Assembly (NCBI GenBank): GCA_964023205.1
Contig: OZ026851.1
Location: 16,065,528-16,129,527, forward strand
Length of the DNA: 64,000 nucleotides
Origin: Lutraria lutraria
Lineage: Eukaryota > Mollusca > Bivalvia > Venerida > Mactridae
Direction of reading: 5' to 3'
Shown here: positions 47,846-59,332 of the stretch, piece by piece
Numbering within the stretch: position 1 is the stretch's first letter
How the letters are laid out: each line of letters starts with the position of its first letter
Translations under genes and position numbers: made by a program
Notes under the pieces: generated by a model
Told to the model about the DNA's origin: nothing
The model's input: the letters and a program-made list of their open reading frames with translations, nothing else
Databases searched by the model: none

Positions 47846-47990
47846 GTACTATTCCGTTCCTTACTGTTCCGTTTTGTTCCGTTCCGCACCGTTCCGTTCC
47901 TTACTGTTCCGTTCCGTTTTGTTCCGTTCCGTACTGTTCCGTTCCGTTCCGTTTTGTTCCGTTCCGGACTGTTCCGTTCCGTTCCGTGTT
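47846..47990. repeat. TTCCG pentamer tract
   Basis: GTTCCGTTCCG repeats with TTTTG or TACTG interruptions, continuous with the 40-bp array. The tract was probably its ancestral seed, since the unit itself holds two GTTCCGT words. Confidence 0.85.
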
Positions 47991-48264
47991 TTAGTAATGG
48001 TCAGAGTGGGAACGGGAACCATGACAGTTATGGAGCTCACGGCATTTTAGTAAGTCAGTGATAGCAAAGGAACTTGATTGAAAATCAAATTCCAAAAAGC
48101 TATGAAAAATGACATATAAAATATAAGACGACATCATGCTTATCCATACCAAGGATAACACAAAAATAGACAAATCCTCCCTTATTTCCATTGTGGTCGT
48201 TCATACCGATGGCTTAACATTGCCTTGAAACACATATAGTGTACATGTATAACTTAATGCAATG

Positions 48265-48420
48265 TAAAAAGACCAGTCAAACCTGGGAATGAAGGTCACC
48301 TTTGAAAAGACAATATGTGGTCTATACCGACAGTGATGGGTGGTATTTACTCAAAGGTCTTTTGTGCTAAATAACCAACGACGGTTATTGAAAGAATGGC
48401 CTTTGGAATTAGTATAAACA
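48265..48420 (-). mobile_element. CAGTCAAAC-type MITE, diverged copy
   Basis: CAGTCAAACCTGGGAATGAAGG at the start, then GAAAAGACAATATGTGGTC, CAACGACGGTTATTGAAAGA and ATGGCCTTTGG. Reverse orientation relative to 63657-63833. Confidence 0.65.
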
Positions 48421-48490
48421 TAAAAAAACTCGAACCTTACTGAATAAAGGACTACGCTTAGCCCGTCCACCCTCCAATTCGGTTTTAATG

Positions 48491-48507
48491 CCCCCCCCCC
48501 CCCCCCT
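48491..48507. repeat. poly-C run
   Basis: About 17 consecutive C residues; a similar run lies near 24546. Confidence 0.9.
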
Positions 48508-48762
48508 TTTACCAAAACACCTCATCTTTAGGATAAGAAAATGTAGTTTGTGTAATTTAAATGAGAACTTGGCATAACATATTTCATGACATGTATTTGT
48601 TAAGAAACTCTAAATCAGGAAATGGGCGTGGTTTAATAACATCACTATCAATTAAGCGACATTTGTTTCGCATACATTTTATTGATTTATTTATACGTTT
48701 GTCTTCTAAGCATGCCGCATTTCATCCACCAATCGTCTTAAAAATCATATTTTTTACCTAGC

Positions 48763-51406
48763 AGCACTGTCACACTGTATACCCCGAAGAGCCGAACGCA
48801 GTTGCTCAGGCGAACACAGTTGCCGATAATTTTACAGTTTCGAACGGAAAATAAGTATCGGCTTAATTTATAGTTATCTTGAAGGATCCGAACAAAACCA
48901 ATCATGTACATTTATTCGCTATTGAAAAAGGAAAATCGTGCATTTTTTCAGCGAGAAATCGCTAGAAATGTCTGCTTTTTTTTAAGAAAACGCGTCATCT
49001 GATGATTCCATATCCATAAATGCATTTTTACACAAAAGTGAACCTTTTTAAAGATACCATCATTTACTCCAATCTATATTCTCTCAATGTGCGAAATCCC
49101 AGCTTTCCATTCCCATTTTCCGCAGAGATATTGATGAATAAAGTCGGCCTGCCCTCGTATTTTTGAGAACGTCAAGCACAGTTTATTGTAAAAGTTGCGA
49201 ACCTCGAATACATTTAGAACGTTAAATATGATAACGCTTAACACAGTCGCCATACACTTCTTACAGCATCCTTTTCTAATCGTTTAATGTTGTATGTACA
49301 TGTATTTTTACTGATATTGATTTAGACCTAAAAGAAATACAATTACGTTACATATAGCATTTAGAAATGGATTCTTTTTAAATATATGAATCAATTTAAG
49401 ACTGAATGCCAAGAATTGGTAAGTCTATACTATAGTATGTGAAGATATATTTGGTAACCGGACTATATTCGTACTGAAAATATTTATGTACGGTCGAATA
49501 ACAGGCTTACAGGAGTGATGCAATTACTCACAAAATTCTAGGCCCCATTTACTTTTTATTTCATTGCACTAAATACTAATATGTACGAGTCAACCGCTAG
49601 GAAAAGGCCATTATCTGGGCACTTTCCGGATAAAATCATTGAAATTATGTTTCATCAAAAAGATCTGAGGGAATTATATTGCTTTTTCCCTGGTTGTCTG
49701 TTGTTATGTCCGTCCGTCTATCTATCGGTCTGTCACAGATCATTTCCGCTCTGTAACACTTTAGCCTTTCGGAGGGTTTTCAAGTAAGTTGACTTATATG
49801 TTAACTATATCAAGAAGGTCTGCATAACACATTCAAGCTGCTTAGTTCATTTAAGTCAAGGTCACAGATGATTGTCAAAGGTCATTTTGCTCGATTATTT
49901 TGCTATTATTTGCTATAACGTTGTTATTAATGAATGGACTGCCTTCATATTTTGAGACAACAACCCAATGAACAAGACCTTTAAGAAGACCATAAATGAC
50001 ATTGGCCTTCAATGTCCAAATATTGAATTTTGTTGGAATATTTTTATTTAGATTCCCATTAATTTTGTTAATAAAAACTGATGGATTAGATAAATATTTG
50101 AACAAAACAACACTTATGACATTCCGCTTTCTCTTATGTTTTTCTCTTCTCCAGTTTCCATCACCACAACACAAATAAATAATTGAATGCACATTCCATA
50201 CAATAAAAAATAATGCGATGCTTTTCATGTCACCGAACACAACAAAAATGAAAATGTTCATAAGTTCATTCCTAAAAACAACATTTACAGTGTAGGATTT
50301 ACAGCCTGACCATGCATGCATTGTACAATTATGGCCCTTATGCACTGCACTTTCTTTCGCTGGTCTCATTCACTGTGATTTCTAATCTGATTTCTTGAAT
50401 ACTTAACGTAACTGAACTCACAAGACCTAAGTGTTCCAACCCTAACCCAAACCCTAACCCCACAACCAACCTCTGATGTGTACGAACAGACAGACTGTGA
50501 CGGACAGACGGACATTTTTACGGTTTCCTATTATCCATATAGCCATCTAATATTCATCCGTTCGCTATGACGGACAGATGGACGAACAAAGCGGCATCTA
50601 TATACACGTATATCTTCGCCCGGACAGAAGGACGGACAATTCAGCGACCATACACTCAGCTTTCAAGACGCATAAAAGTATATGACTAAAAGATAGTATC
50701 TAAGGCAGTTTTCATATACATGTAGTTTTTCTATCAGAAAAATGTGTCTATTCATACTACGTATTAGACAAACACAATGAAAGTCGCGCTTCTCGACAGT
50801 ATTATATACTCTTTGTAAAATGTATGTACGTATAACACAGATAATCGACAATTTTGGGTTTAAAAGTCTAAAAAGGATACTGTAATAAGTGTATGGCGAC
50901 TGTGTTAAGCGTTATCACATCTAACGTTCTAACTGTATTCGAGGTTCGCAGCTTTTACAATAAATTGTGCTTGACGTTCTCAAAAATACGAGGGCAGGCC
51001 GACTTTGTGCATCAATATCTCTGCGGAAAATGGGAATGGAAAGTTGGGATTTCGCATATTGAGAGAAAATAGATTGGAGTAAATGTTGGTATCTTTAAAA
51101 AGGTTCACTTTTGTGTAAAAATGCATTTATGGATATGGAATCATCAGATGACGCGTTTTCTTAAAAAAAAGCAGACATTTCTAGCGATTTCTCGCTAAAA
51201 AATGCACGATTTTCCTCACAATTTGGAGTATTTATTCCTTTTTCAATAGCGAATAAATGTGCATGATTGGTTTTGTTCGGATCCTCCAAGATAACTATAA
51301 ATTAAGACGATACTTATTTTCCGTTCGAAACTGTAAAATTTATCGACAACTGTGTTCGCCTGAGCAACAGTGTTCGGCTCTTCGGGGTATACGGTGTGAC
51401 TGTGCT
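48763..51406. mobile_element. 2.64-kb element with ~510-bp inverted arms
   Basis: The ends are AGCACTGTCACACTGTATACC and, reverse-complemented, AGCACAGTCACACCGTATACC. Arms 48763-49271 and 50876-51406 pair almost throughout (CCCGAAGAGCCGAAC, AATCGTGCATTTTTT, CATCTGATGATTCCATATCC, CGAACCTCGAATACA). The 1.6-kb centre has one unassigned 164-codon minus-strand frame (50369-49875), a degenerate CCCTAA tract near 50446 and several GACGGACAGA words. No transposase domain was recognised and no clear target duplication found. Confidence 0.85.
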
Positions 51407-53829
51407 TTAAATAGTCTTCGTTCCCCAAAGTGCTCTTCTTTGCGAACTGACGTAAATAAAAATTCTTTAACTATTCACACCCTGTCCAATAGTCATTGAT
51501 ACTTCATGAATAGTTCATGAAGTATGCAAGAATTGTTCAAGAAATATTCCCGTTTTCATGAATTCCATTCGAAGGGACTGCGAATGCCAATAATTGCTTT
51601 GCGCATCCGTCTGTTTACTTCTATCATTACATCTGTTTCACCGTCAATCAGTTAATGTTCACCCGATGCATTATTTAACCTTGTGACTTAAACGACGGTA
51701 TCCTTTGGTTTGATGAGGTCAAACTCCAATTAGCCTCGTGTCTTTGAATTAGCACTGTCCGCGAGTATTATGAATGCATTTTAATGTTATCATCAGCTTC
51801 CAGAAATATCATTTCAAGGAATTTGTTAAATAGCATTGTTATTCAGTTAAACTTTGTATGACTTCTTTACTTAAGTCTGAGAATTTCAAAAGTTCACATT
51901 AAGTTAATTAGGCTTAGCTTAGAACAAACCAATGTTTTTTCATCAGGCTAAAATAAGATATTTTCTTTTTGCTAAGTCTTAGGTACATAGTTTTACGAAA
52001 AACATTTCATAGTTGCGCATTATTATGTTCTTATACCGTATGAATCTTGAAATAAATACCAGTCGTTCGATCCTTAAATCATCTATCGCAATCAAACAAA
52101 CAGCTTAGAACTGCTGAAAGTATCGGAATTGAACCGAACACACCGCCATTTGAACTTCGGTTGACTTCGGCATGTAAACGGAATTAGCCGAGTTTCGATT
52201 TTAACGTCATGACGTCATTATGACGCTTTATCTCTATGGTGTTAACGTCATTGTATTTGTTGATGTTATGCTGCGCAGTTCTACAATCTGAGCGGATAAA
52301 AGAGACAATCTATTCTGTTTTAAGATAAACATTTAGTTAAACAGAAAATCGATGCGTTTTTGAGGTTTGTTATTCTATTATTATGGAAATAGAAATAGAT
52401 TCATTTTGATAATTCATCAGTGAATACAAGGACTTATATACAACAAAGCAAAGAAGAAAAATATAAAAACGTAATTAAATTTTAAGAAAATTTATGTTAA
52501 CTTGTCAATTTGTTTTATTATATAGCGTTAAAAAACTGTTATAACTTCGTGGTAAAATGGTTTGTTAGAATAATATTACGTGGAGAACACAACATTTAGT
52601 AGTCCACTATCAAATGATGGAGGTCGGCCGGGCCCCTTACGCCCCCCGCCCCCTCTTCTCTGAATATTGTGATCATTACTTGATTTTTCTTAATTATTTG
52701 ATTATTTAAAATACCTACATTTCGTCATGACTATTGGCAATGTGTTTTTGTTCAATCAATAAAGTAAACTAACATAGGTTGACAATGATAACCGATCTCA
52801 TCTTTTCGTAGACTACAACGATAAATTGTCAAATTGTAGTAATTGTCGAGTTAACTCCCCTGAACAAGACGCTTCCTTTACTCGATATTTGTTTTACATT
52901 AAATAAAACGCGACATGAGATGCATTTAAAGTTAACAAGACGGATTATGATTCCAAGTCTCGTTTTAAACACCTATGTAATTTAAAATAATCATGGAATG
53001 TTCGGTATGGAGAGTAATAGTGAAGCAAATCTTGATATCGCGAAAACAAATGTCATTGGAAAAAAGTATGCATATTCGGATAAACCCAGATGATTTGAAA
53101 CGAACACTGAATAGTATGTTGCACTTGTTTCTTCGTTTTACTTCGCTGTCTTGCTGTTTAACATCCTTACAATTTGTGTTTAAGTTGTGCAGACCAGCTG
53201 TCTTACCTTACCCATCATACTAAAAAAACTTCTTGCCATATAGGATGGAGTAATTATCAGTAATAACAAATAAATTAAATGGCATAATGAAAGAAAGCCT
53301 TATCTGTTAATTTTCTGCAACTGACAATGTGCATTTGCACCTTATTCTCAATTCTACCTAAACAAAATCATTTTCGTTTGTGTCTGTTTGTTTATCGAAG
53401 ATGTTGTAGGCAGCCATGTTTAACCTACTTTCAAACTTTCCGCGTCCTGTAATACCGCAGTATTTACATGGGGCGCTGCAAGGGTTTTGTTAATAAGGTT
53501 TATTGCCGTCGGTGTGAGCAAAACGCAGCGCTTTTTTCCCTTCTATAACAGAGGCCGAAATTTGGTGACTTCCCAATTGCAAAAAGGCTGGGTTTTTTCC
53601 CAATTTTAGGCTAGAAATTCCCAAAATACAATGCTATTAATTCAAACTCAGTAGTCTAACCTTCTCAACATTTGGCCAAATATCACGCTTGAATTTCCCA
53701 AAATGAAATGGAAGGCTATTAGGCCCCTTTCCCAATTTTTTGAAAAAAGGCCCTGAAACGTTTCGCACATACGGTATATACTTTAACTCTTTACAACTAT
53801 GAAATATATCTTTTAAAAATAAATCATTA
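51407..53829. other. unassigned DNA
   Basis: ACGTCATGACGTCATTATGACG near 52203 holds two CRE-like words and could mark a promoter. TTCCCAATTT/CCCAAAATG words at 53560-53750 recur near 60400 and may be a low-copy repeat. No gene recognised. Confidence 0.4.
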
Positions 53830-53836
53830 AATATAC

Positions 53837-54706
53837 CACAGGAGATTGAAATTATGACTCAGAATAAAGTTAAGATATAGCCTCGCACTATTAAGCTATA
53901 TATAAACACAAGGAATGAAACATTTTTTTCCCGCCATCTGTCAAAACGAACACAATTCCAGTTTTTATCATTAATTGGATTTATATTGGGCTATAAAGTT
54001 TCAAGACAGTAGAATTTACTATTTGTAACTATAAACAATGCTCACGTGACACAGATGTATATAATACTTGAACTATGGCGGTAATTTTGAAGTGTTTAGA
54101 AATCCATTGCTGCTATTTTGGGGGAATTCCCTCGTAACTATTCCGCACTTAATAAAGTTGTATATAAATTCCAAAAAACCGTACCCAGCCGGGTATAAAG
54201 GGAAGTAACTCACGCACCTCGTGCTTTTTGTGGAATCAAGAGTTACTGTTCGTATTTACCTTTGAAGAAATATTATTTTGTAATAAATCATTTACAAATA
54301 AATCATTACTAGAATAAAGAACATATAATTATTATATTAAATGTGGTATATAGAGTTATTTGTCTAGATACATTTTTATATTAAAGGCTAATATTTTATT
54401 CACTTCGGTGTTCTTTGGTATGAATGAAAGATTCGGCAACCGAATTGCATACATAATTGGAGAAAAACACGGATATTCTTTACACCTGGGACATGTCAGC
54501 AAGTTTAACTAGTTCTCGTGGTAAATTTTAGTGTACTTTTTGTAAATAATGCTACAAGTATTGAGCATTCATGTGTAATAATACCAGTTTTACGCGTTCC
54601 TAGTGGTTGGGCTGAGAACGGTGTTTCATTCCTTGTGTATTATATATACTGATATGAGTGATTTGTTGTAGCAAGTGACATATGGATAAAATTTCAATCT
54701 CCTGTG
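53837..54706. mobile_element. 870-bp element with 7-bp target duplication
   Basis: Ends CACAGGAGATTGAAAT and ATTTCAATCTCCTGTG are exact reverse complements, and the pairing resumes at ACACAAGGAATGAAACA about 75 bp inside. AATATAC flanks both sides directly (53830-53836 and 54707-54713). No coding capacity; superfamily undetermined. Confidence 0.85.
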
Positions 54707-54799
54707 AATATACTATAGCGCTTTAACAAGAATTCCCATCTACTTATCTCGAAGGCCGACAACATGTGGACTATGGAATAATTTTAGACCAGAACCCTA

Positions 54800-55024
54800 T
54801 TAGGAGAAATCCTAAATTAGGAACTGTACAGTTGATGGATATTCATGCTTAGGAATTAACATACACCATCTCAATATTGCCATCTATTTATGTACATATT
54901 CTGATATTCATGTGTGAAATTCCATCAACCTAGCATGATGGTTATCTAAGTTATCAGATGTTTCGAGTTTTTTATGTAGCCCATTATCCAGCCTATATTT
55001 TTTCCGAATCCATTGGTACCAAAA
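54800..55024 (+). repeat. 225-bp direct repeat, copy 2
   Basis: Same sequence as 46025-46248, 8.8 kb away. It leads directly into the possible transposase relic at 55013. Confidence 0.9.
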
Positions 55025-55575
55025 TCACTAAAATCAAATGTGTGGCGAGATTTTGCGTTTGAGAAAAGATCTTGGGTTGATGTTATAAATGCACTGCAAA
55101 ACTGCATAGAAGTATTTTTTGTAGAATGGCTTAAGTACGTATTTTTTTGGCATATTAAAATTTCAAAAGTCTGCCGTACAAAATTGAATAGGAAAACAAG
55201 AATTTGTGTTTTTTTACCTAGAAATCTTACGTCTTCGACCAGAAAGTGTACAATTGGTAAATTGTTTCAATTGTGGGAAACTATTGTTAGACCAACATTC
55301 TAACTTTTTCTAATATGTCATTCTCATGATTCTGAATTGCATACAACAGAACAATAGAAATGTATATTTAATAAATAAGTTGAGTAAAAAGAGTTTAAAA
55401 AAAACTTTGTTTTTGTGAAACTGGGACAAGGTTAAAAAATCCAATGTTAATGTATGTCTATTGATGTAGATATCCGAATGCCGGACCATACGTATGGACT
55501 AGGCGTTGTATTGTGAACTGTACCGTGATAGAACTAGTACGATATATTGTCCCACGGTATATCGTTACACCCTTA
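55013..55575 (+). pseudogene. possible hAT transposon relic with BED-finger-like frame
   Basis: A 96-codon frame begins VPKSLKSNVWRDF and contains an aromatic/His/Cys pattern (NVW..F, NC, FF, WHIK, VC) reminiscent of a degenerate BED zinc finger, the usual N-terminus of hAT transposases. About 200 bp later ACCGTGATAG, ATATATTGTCCCACGGTATA and TCGTTACACCC resemble hAT subterminal sequence. Cysteine spacing is not intact. A tentative call. Confidence 0.3.
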
Positions 55576-55902
55576 TTTAACTTCATTCTATAGTCCTTAC
55601 ATTAATCATATAATATTGTCTTAGCATTTTCTCAGTGCAATCAGTCGTTACAAATTATCTTAGATCTGCAGCTTGTTATCGTTCAGAATAATTATTGTCT
55701 GTTATAAAAATGCCTCACTATGTCATGCCATCAACACAGAGAATCACATTGAATGAAAATTATAAGAGTCTGTCTCTTTTTTGTATCATCCTCAGTTTTG
55801 ATGTACATCAAACATGTCATGGACCTTATTTCATGTGTGTAATGTTCATACACTTAACAAAACTTATAACGTCCCCTTGGTAAAATATGCATATTTTATT
55901 TA

Positions 55903-57170
55903 TTTTTTGCTCACATGTCACAAAGTGACAAAGTGAGCTATTAGGATCACTCTCCGTCCGGCGTCGTGCCGTGTGCGTCGTGCGTCGTCAAACTTTATGT
56001 TGTGACCACACTAGGGGCCACATTTTTAACTCAATTTTAGCAAAACTGGTCAGAACGTTAATATCAACAAAATCTCGGAAGAGTTCGATATTGGGCCATT
56101 TTGGGTAAAAAACTAGGTCACCAGGGCCAAATAAGGGAAAACCTTGTGAACACTTTAGAAATCACTGTTTTGACTGGATCTTCATGAAACTTTGTCAGAA
56201 TGTTTATTTTAATAATATGTAGGTCAAGTTTGATAATGGGTCATTTCTGTAGTAAAACTAGGTCACTAGGGCAAATTGCTGGAAAACCTTGTGAACACTC
56301 TAGAAGTCACTGTTTTGATTGGATGATCATGAAACCTTGTCAGAATGTTTGTCTTCATAATATCTTGGACGAGTTTGAACATGGGTCATCTTGGGTCAAA
56401 AACTAGGTCGCTAGGTCAAATCTTATGAAAACCATGTTAACACTGTAGATTTCACAGTTATTATTGGATCTTCACCAAACTTTGTCAAATCGTTTGTTTT
56501 AATGATATAACGGTCAAGTATAAATATGGGTCATCTGGGGTCAATAACTAGGTCACCAGGTCAAATCTTAGGAAAACTTTGTTAACACTGTAGATGTCAC
56601 AGTTTTAATTTGATCTTCACGAAACCTTGTCAGAATGTTTGCCTCAATGATATGTGGGTCAAGTTGAACATGGGTCTGCCGGGGTCAAAAACTGGGTCAC
56701 CAGGTCAAATCTTAGGTAAAAATCTTGTAAAAGCTCTAAATGTCATGGTTTTAATTGGATCTTGGCCAAACCTTGTCAGATTGTTTGGCTTAATGATATT
56801 AAGGACAAGTTCAAATATGGGTCACCTAGGGTCAAAAACCAGGTCACAAGGTCAAATCTTAGGAAAACCTTATTAACACTGTTGATGTCAAATTTTGATC
56901 GTATCTTCACCAAACCTAGTCAGAATGTTTGTCTTAATGATATGTAAGACAAATTTGAACAAAGGTCGTCTGGGGTCAAAAACTAGGTCACGAGGTCAAA
57001 TCTTAGGAAAACCTTGTCTATGCTGTAGTTTTCATGGTTTTGATTGGATCTTCACCATATAACATGGGTCATCTGGGGTCAAAAACTAGGTCACCAGTTT
57101 AAAACAATGTTTTAATGAGTGAACAGTGATTGTCATGTGAGCGATATAGGGCCATCTTGGCCCTCTTGTT
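55903..57170 (+). mobile_element. Pearl/Helitron-like element with 145-bp repeats
   Basis: Starts with GCTCACATGTCACAAAGTGA. It contains six diverged tandem units of about 145 bp, each with TTGTCAGAATGTTTG, GGTCAAGTT, ATGGGTCATCTGGGGTCAAA and ACTAGGTCACCAGGTCAAAT. It ends with the hairpin AGGGCCATCTTGGCCCT followed by CTTGTT. A terminal hairpin after an internal tandem repeat matches the layout of bivalve Pearl-type elements, thought to be non-autonomous Helitrons (from memory, not checked). Confidence 0.7.
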
Positions 57171-57634
57171 GGTAATATAAAAGATTTTTTTTTTTTTAAA
57201 TTCTTACCTACCTACTAGGGATGGGTATTGCGGGAAATTTCGTATCGCGATATATTGCAATACGCAACACTGTATAGTGTATTGCAATACGTATTGTGAT
57301 ATATTGAGATTTAAAAGTCTTGATTTATTTAAGTATTCAAGTTTAAATTTTAATGAAAATATGTAGTTTCATTAATCATTTGCATGATGGTATCTTCATT
57401 TAAGAGCAAGGCAACACATACAGTCCTAATACAGTTATACATTTCTAAAGCGTGTAAAAGTGGGGCTGCATTTGCCAAATACCGGCGCGGCAAAAACAAA
57501 CCGGATGAGGTTACAAATAAAATATTTCTGTTTTCCGATCGAATAAGGCTACATCTGATACAATACAAGTTGATGTAGTCAATATCAATTTACTTTAAAA
57601 ATATTGCGATTCGTAGTGGAACCATACCTGTATG
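57171..57634. other. possible MITE relic beside the hAT-like element
   Basis: GATGGGTATTGCGGGAAATT and repeated GCAATACG/CGTATTGT words near 57240-57300 resemble DNA-transposon ends. The 64- and 72-codon frames on opposite strands at 57350-57578 have no recognisable domain. Confidence 0.35.
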
Positions 57635-58346
57635 CAGTGTTCCCACTGACGTAAAATATTACGTAAATCACGCAATTAAATCAGCTATCACGAAAGAAAA
57701 TTTTAATAAATGAATTCCATTATCCCGATTATAACCCTTTTCGTGTCAGTTTTTGTTTTCTCGAAATGCTATAACAAGTAAATAGTGGACTGGTTTGCTT
57801 GATTCGCGCGTTGAGTCTCATAGATAATATGAATAAAGCGACACAGTCTTGAGTAATGTCTAAAAATAGATACACAATTCCGGCCCTGTACCCAGCATAC
57901 ATAAAACACCGCTACTGGTAAACGTTGTTAACTGCGATTATGCTGATTCGTCGCAGTTTCTATTTAATTAAAGAATGGAATTTCCTATTTGCAAAATCTA
58001 TCGGACACCGGGGCTGACCATGTCGCGGATGTCATCAGTCCTTGGCAATTTCTGTCGGTCTTGGAACGACGGACTTGAGTAAGTGTCAAACACTGCAATG
58101 ATGATTGTGCAAAATAAAGGAAAACCTTTTCTGCACACGTTTTATGCATCCTCTGAAATTATGTCACTAATGTAAAACAGTTCAGTTTGACTTCGGAGGA
58201 GGCCTCAAGCAGCGAGGCACTTACTGCAAAGTAAATGTAAAACTAATTTTAAAAGAGTTTATACCCCCAAAATATTTTTCTTACCCCCAGATTTTGAACC
58301 CAGGGGGTAAGTTTACCCCCAAATTTAGAAGTGAGTGGGAACACTG
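57635..58346. mobile_element. 712-bp hAT-like element, 6-bp target duplication
   Basis: Terminal CAGTGTTCCCACT and AGTGGGAACACTG are inverted; TGTATG lies directly outside both ends (57629-57634 and 58347-58352). CAGTG termini and a 5-8 bp duplication suit hAT elements (family knowledge). C-rich subterminal blocks (TTACCCCCAGA, TTTACCCCCAAA) are near the right end. No transposase frame. Confidence 0.75.
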
Positions 58347-58389
58347 TGTATGTATTTCATTTGGAACATATTAATAGTTACATGTACAA

Positions 58390-58486
58390 GGTTAGTAACT
58401 AACCCGATATGGGATATACGGTTCTGTGGAAAACCGATATGGTTTTCCACAGAACCGTATATCCCGTATCGGGTCAGTAACTAACC
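58390..58486. mobile_element. 97-bp near-perfect palindrome
   Basis: GGTTAGTAACTAACCCGATA through ACGGTTCTGTGGAAAACC pairs with its complement around CGATATGG near 58438. Similar in layout to the palindromes at 3263 and 20369 but unrelated in sequence. Confidence 0.85.
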
Positions 58487-58939
58487 CTGTAATGATTATA
58501 TCACGCAGACTACCTTCCTTCTCATAATTTACAATAAAAGTCTCCATTACAGACCCAATATTTAAAATAAATGTCTCCATGATTACCGACCCAATATATT
58601 CTAGTAACCTAATATAGGATATATTAGGTCACCACGTGACGTCAAAACATCCAAAGACAGAAGAGTATTTTGTTGTAGGCGTGATACCCACTAAAATATT
58701 CTGGGTAGGGTTACTGGAAACAGACATTTTAATGGCAAATTAGAGATCATTAATTTTAGAGCTTAAAGAAAGTATATGGTACAAAAGTTTAAACTGCCAT
58801 ACAAGTGTATTGTTTAGATTACGTACTTGAATTAACCTCTGTGTTTAACAGTTATACTTCAAAATATATTTTGAGCTCTAATTATATTTGATGTATTTAT
58901 TTTTATCATTAAAAATTGGCTATTGTGTGGATGGTCAGT

Positions 58940-58981
58940 TATAACTTTTAACTATCATAATTTGAAAGAACGACGTTGCAG
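58940..58981 (+). other. probable 5'-UTR exon end of the SxIP-repeat gene
   Basis: TTGCAG/GTAAAG is a good donor at 58981/58982, 131 bp before the TTTCTTTCAG acceptor of the first coding exon. Spliced to it, the frame has a TAA about 20 bases before the junction and no ATG in between, which supports the start at 59119. The exon's 5' limit is unknown. Confidence 0.45.
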
Positions 58982-59112
58982 GTAAAGTTGTAATTCTATT
59001 GTAATATTGTATTACATCTATAGTGTATCATGCCACAGTTTTATTTTGTACTTTTAAATTTACTGTTCATGATAATTTTTGATAATTGTTAATGTAATTT
59101 TTTTTCTTTCAG

Positions 59113-59332
59113 TGCTTAATGCCTCTCCCAAATGCCTTTTCTGGCCCTGGCCCTCCTCCAGATCCTGGTGGAGGTGAGGCCAGCCCTTGGTCACCAGTAA
59201 GTGAAGGTCATGTGACACCTGTGTCACATGATAACCTTGCTGTTGATCTTTCTTCATCTGCATGTTCAGTACGAAGCAGAATTCCTGTGCGTACACTTAG
59301 CAGATCGGAGACATCATACAGTCGAAATAGCA
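59113..59332 (+). CDS. SxIP gene, coding exon 1
   Basis: The exon begins after CTTTCAG at 59112; ATG is at 59119. It encodes 71 residues plus one base, including the first SRIP, and ends at AGCA/GTAAGA. Confidence 0.7.

Noticed and set aside
47081..47889. Overlapping minus-strand frames of up to 231 codons
   Set aside because: Artefact of the 40-bp array, open in more than one frame with the same repeated residues; no start context, splice site or domain.
49875..50369. 164-codon minus-strand frame in the core of the 2.64-kb element
   Set aside because: No recognisable domain or catalytic motif and no transposase signature; kept only as an unexplained open frame, not called a gene.
50440..50475. 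Telomere-like CCCTAACCC tract
   Set aside because: Only four or five degenerate units inside a transposon core; far too short for a telomere or a convincing interstitial telomeric site.
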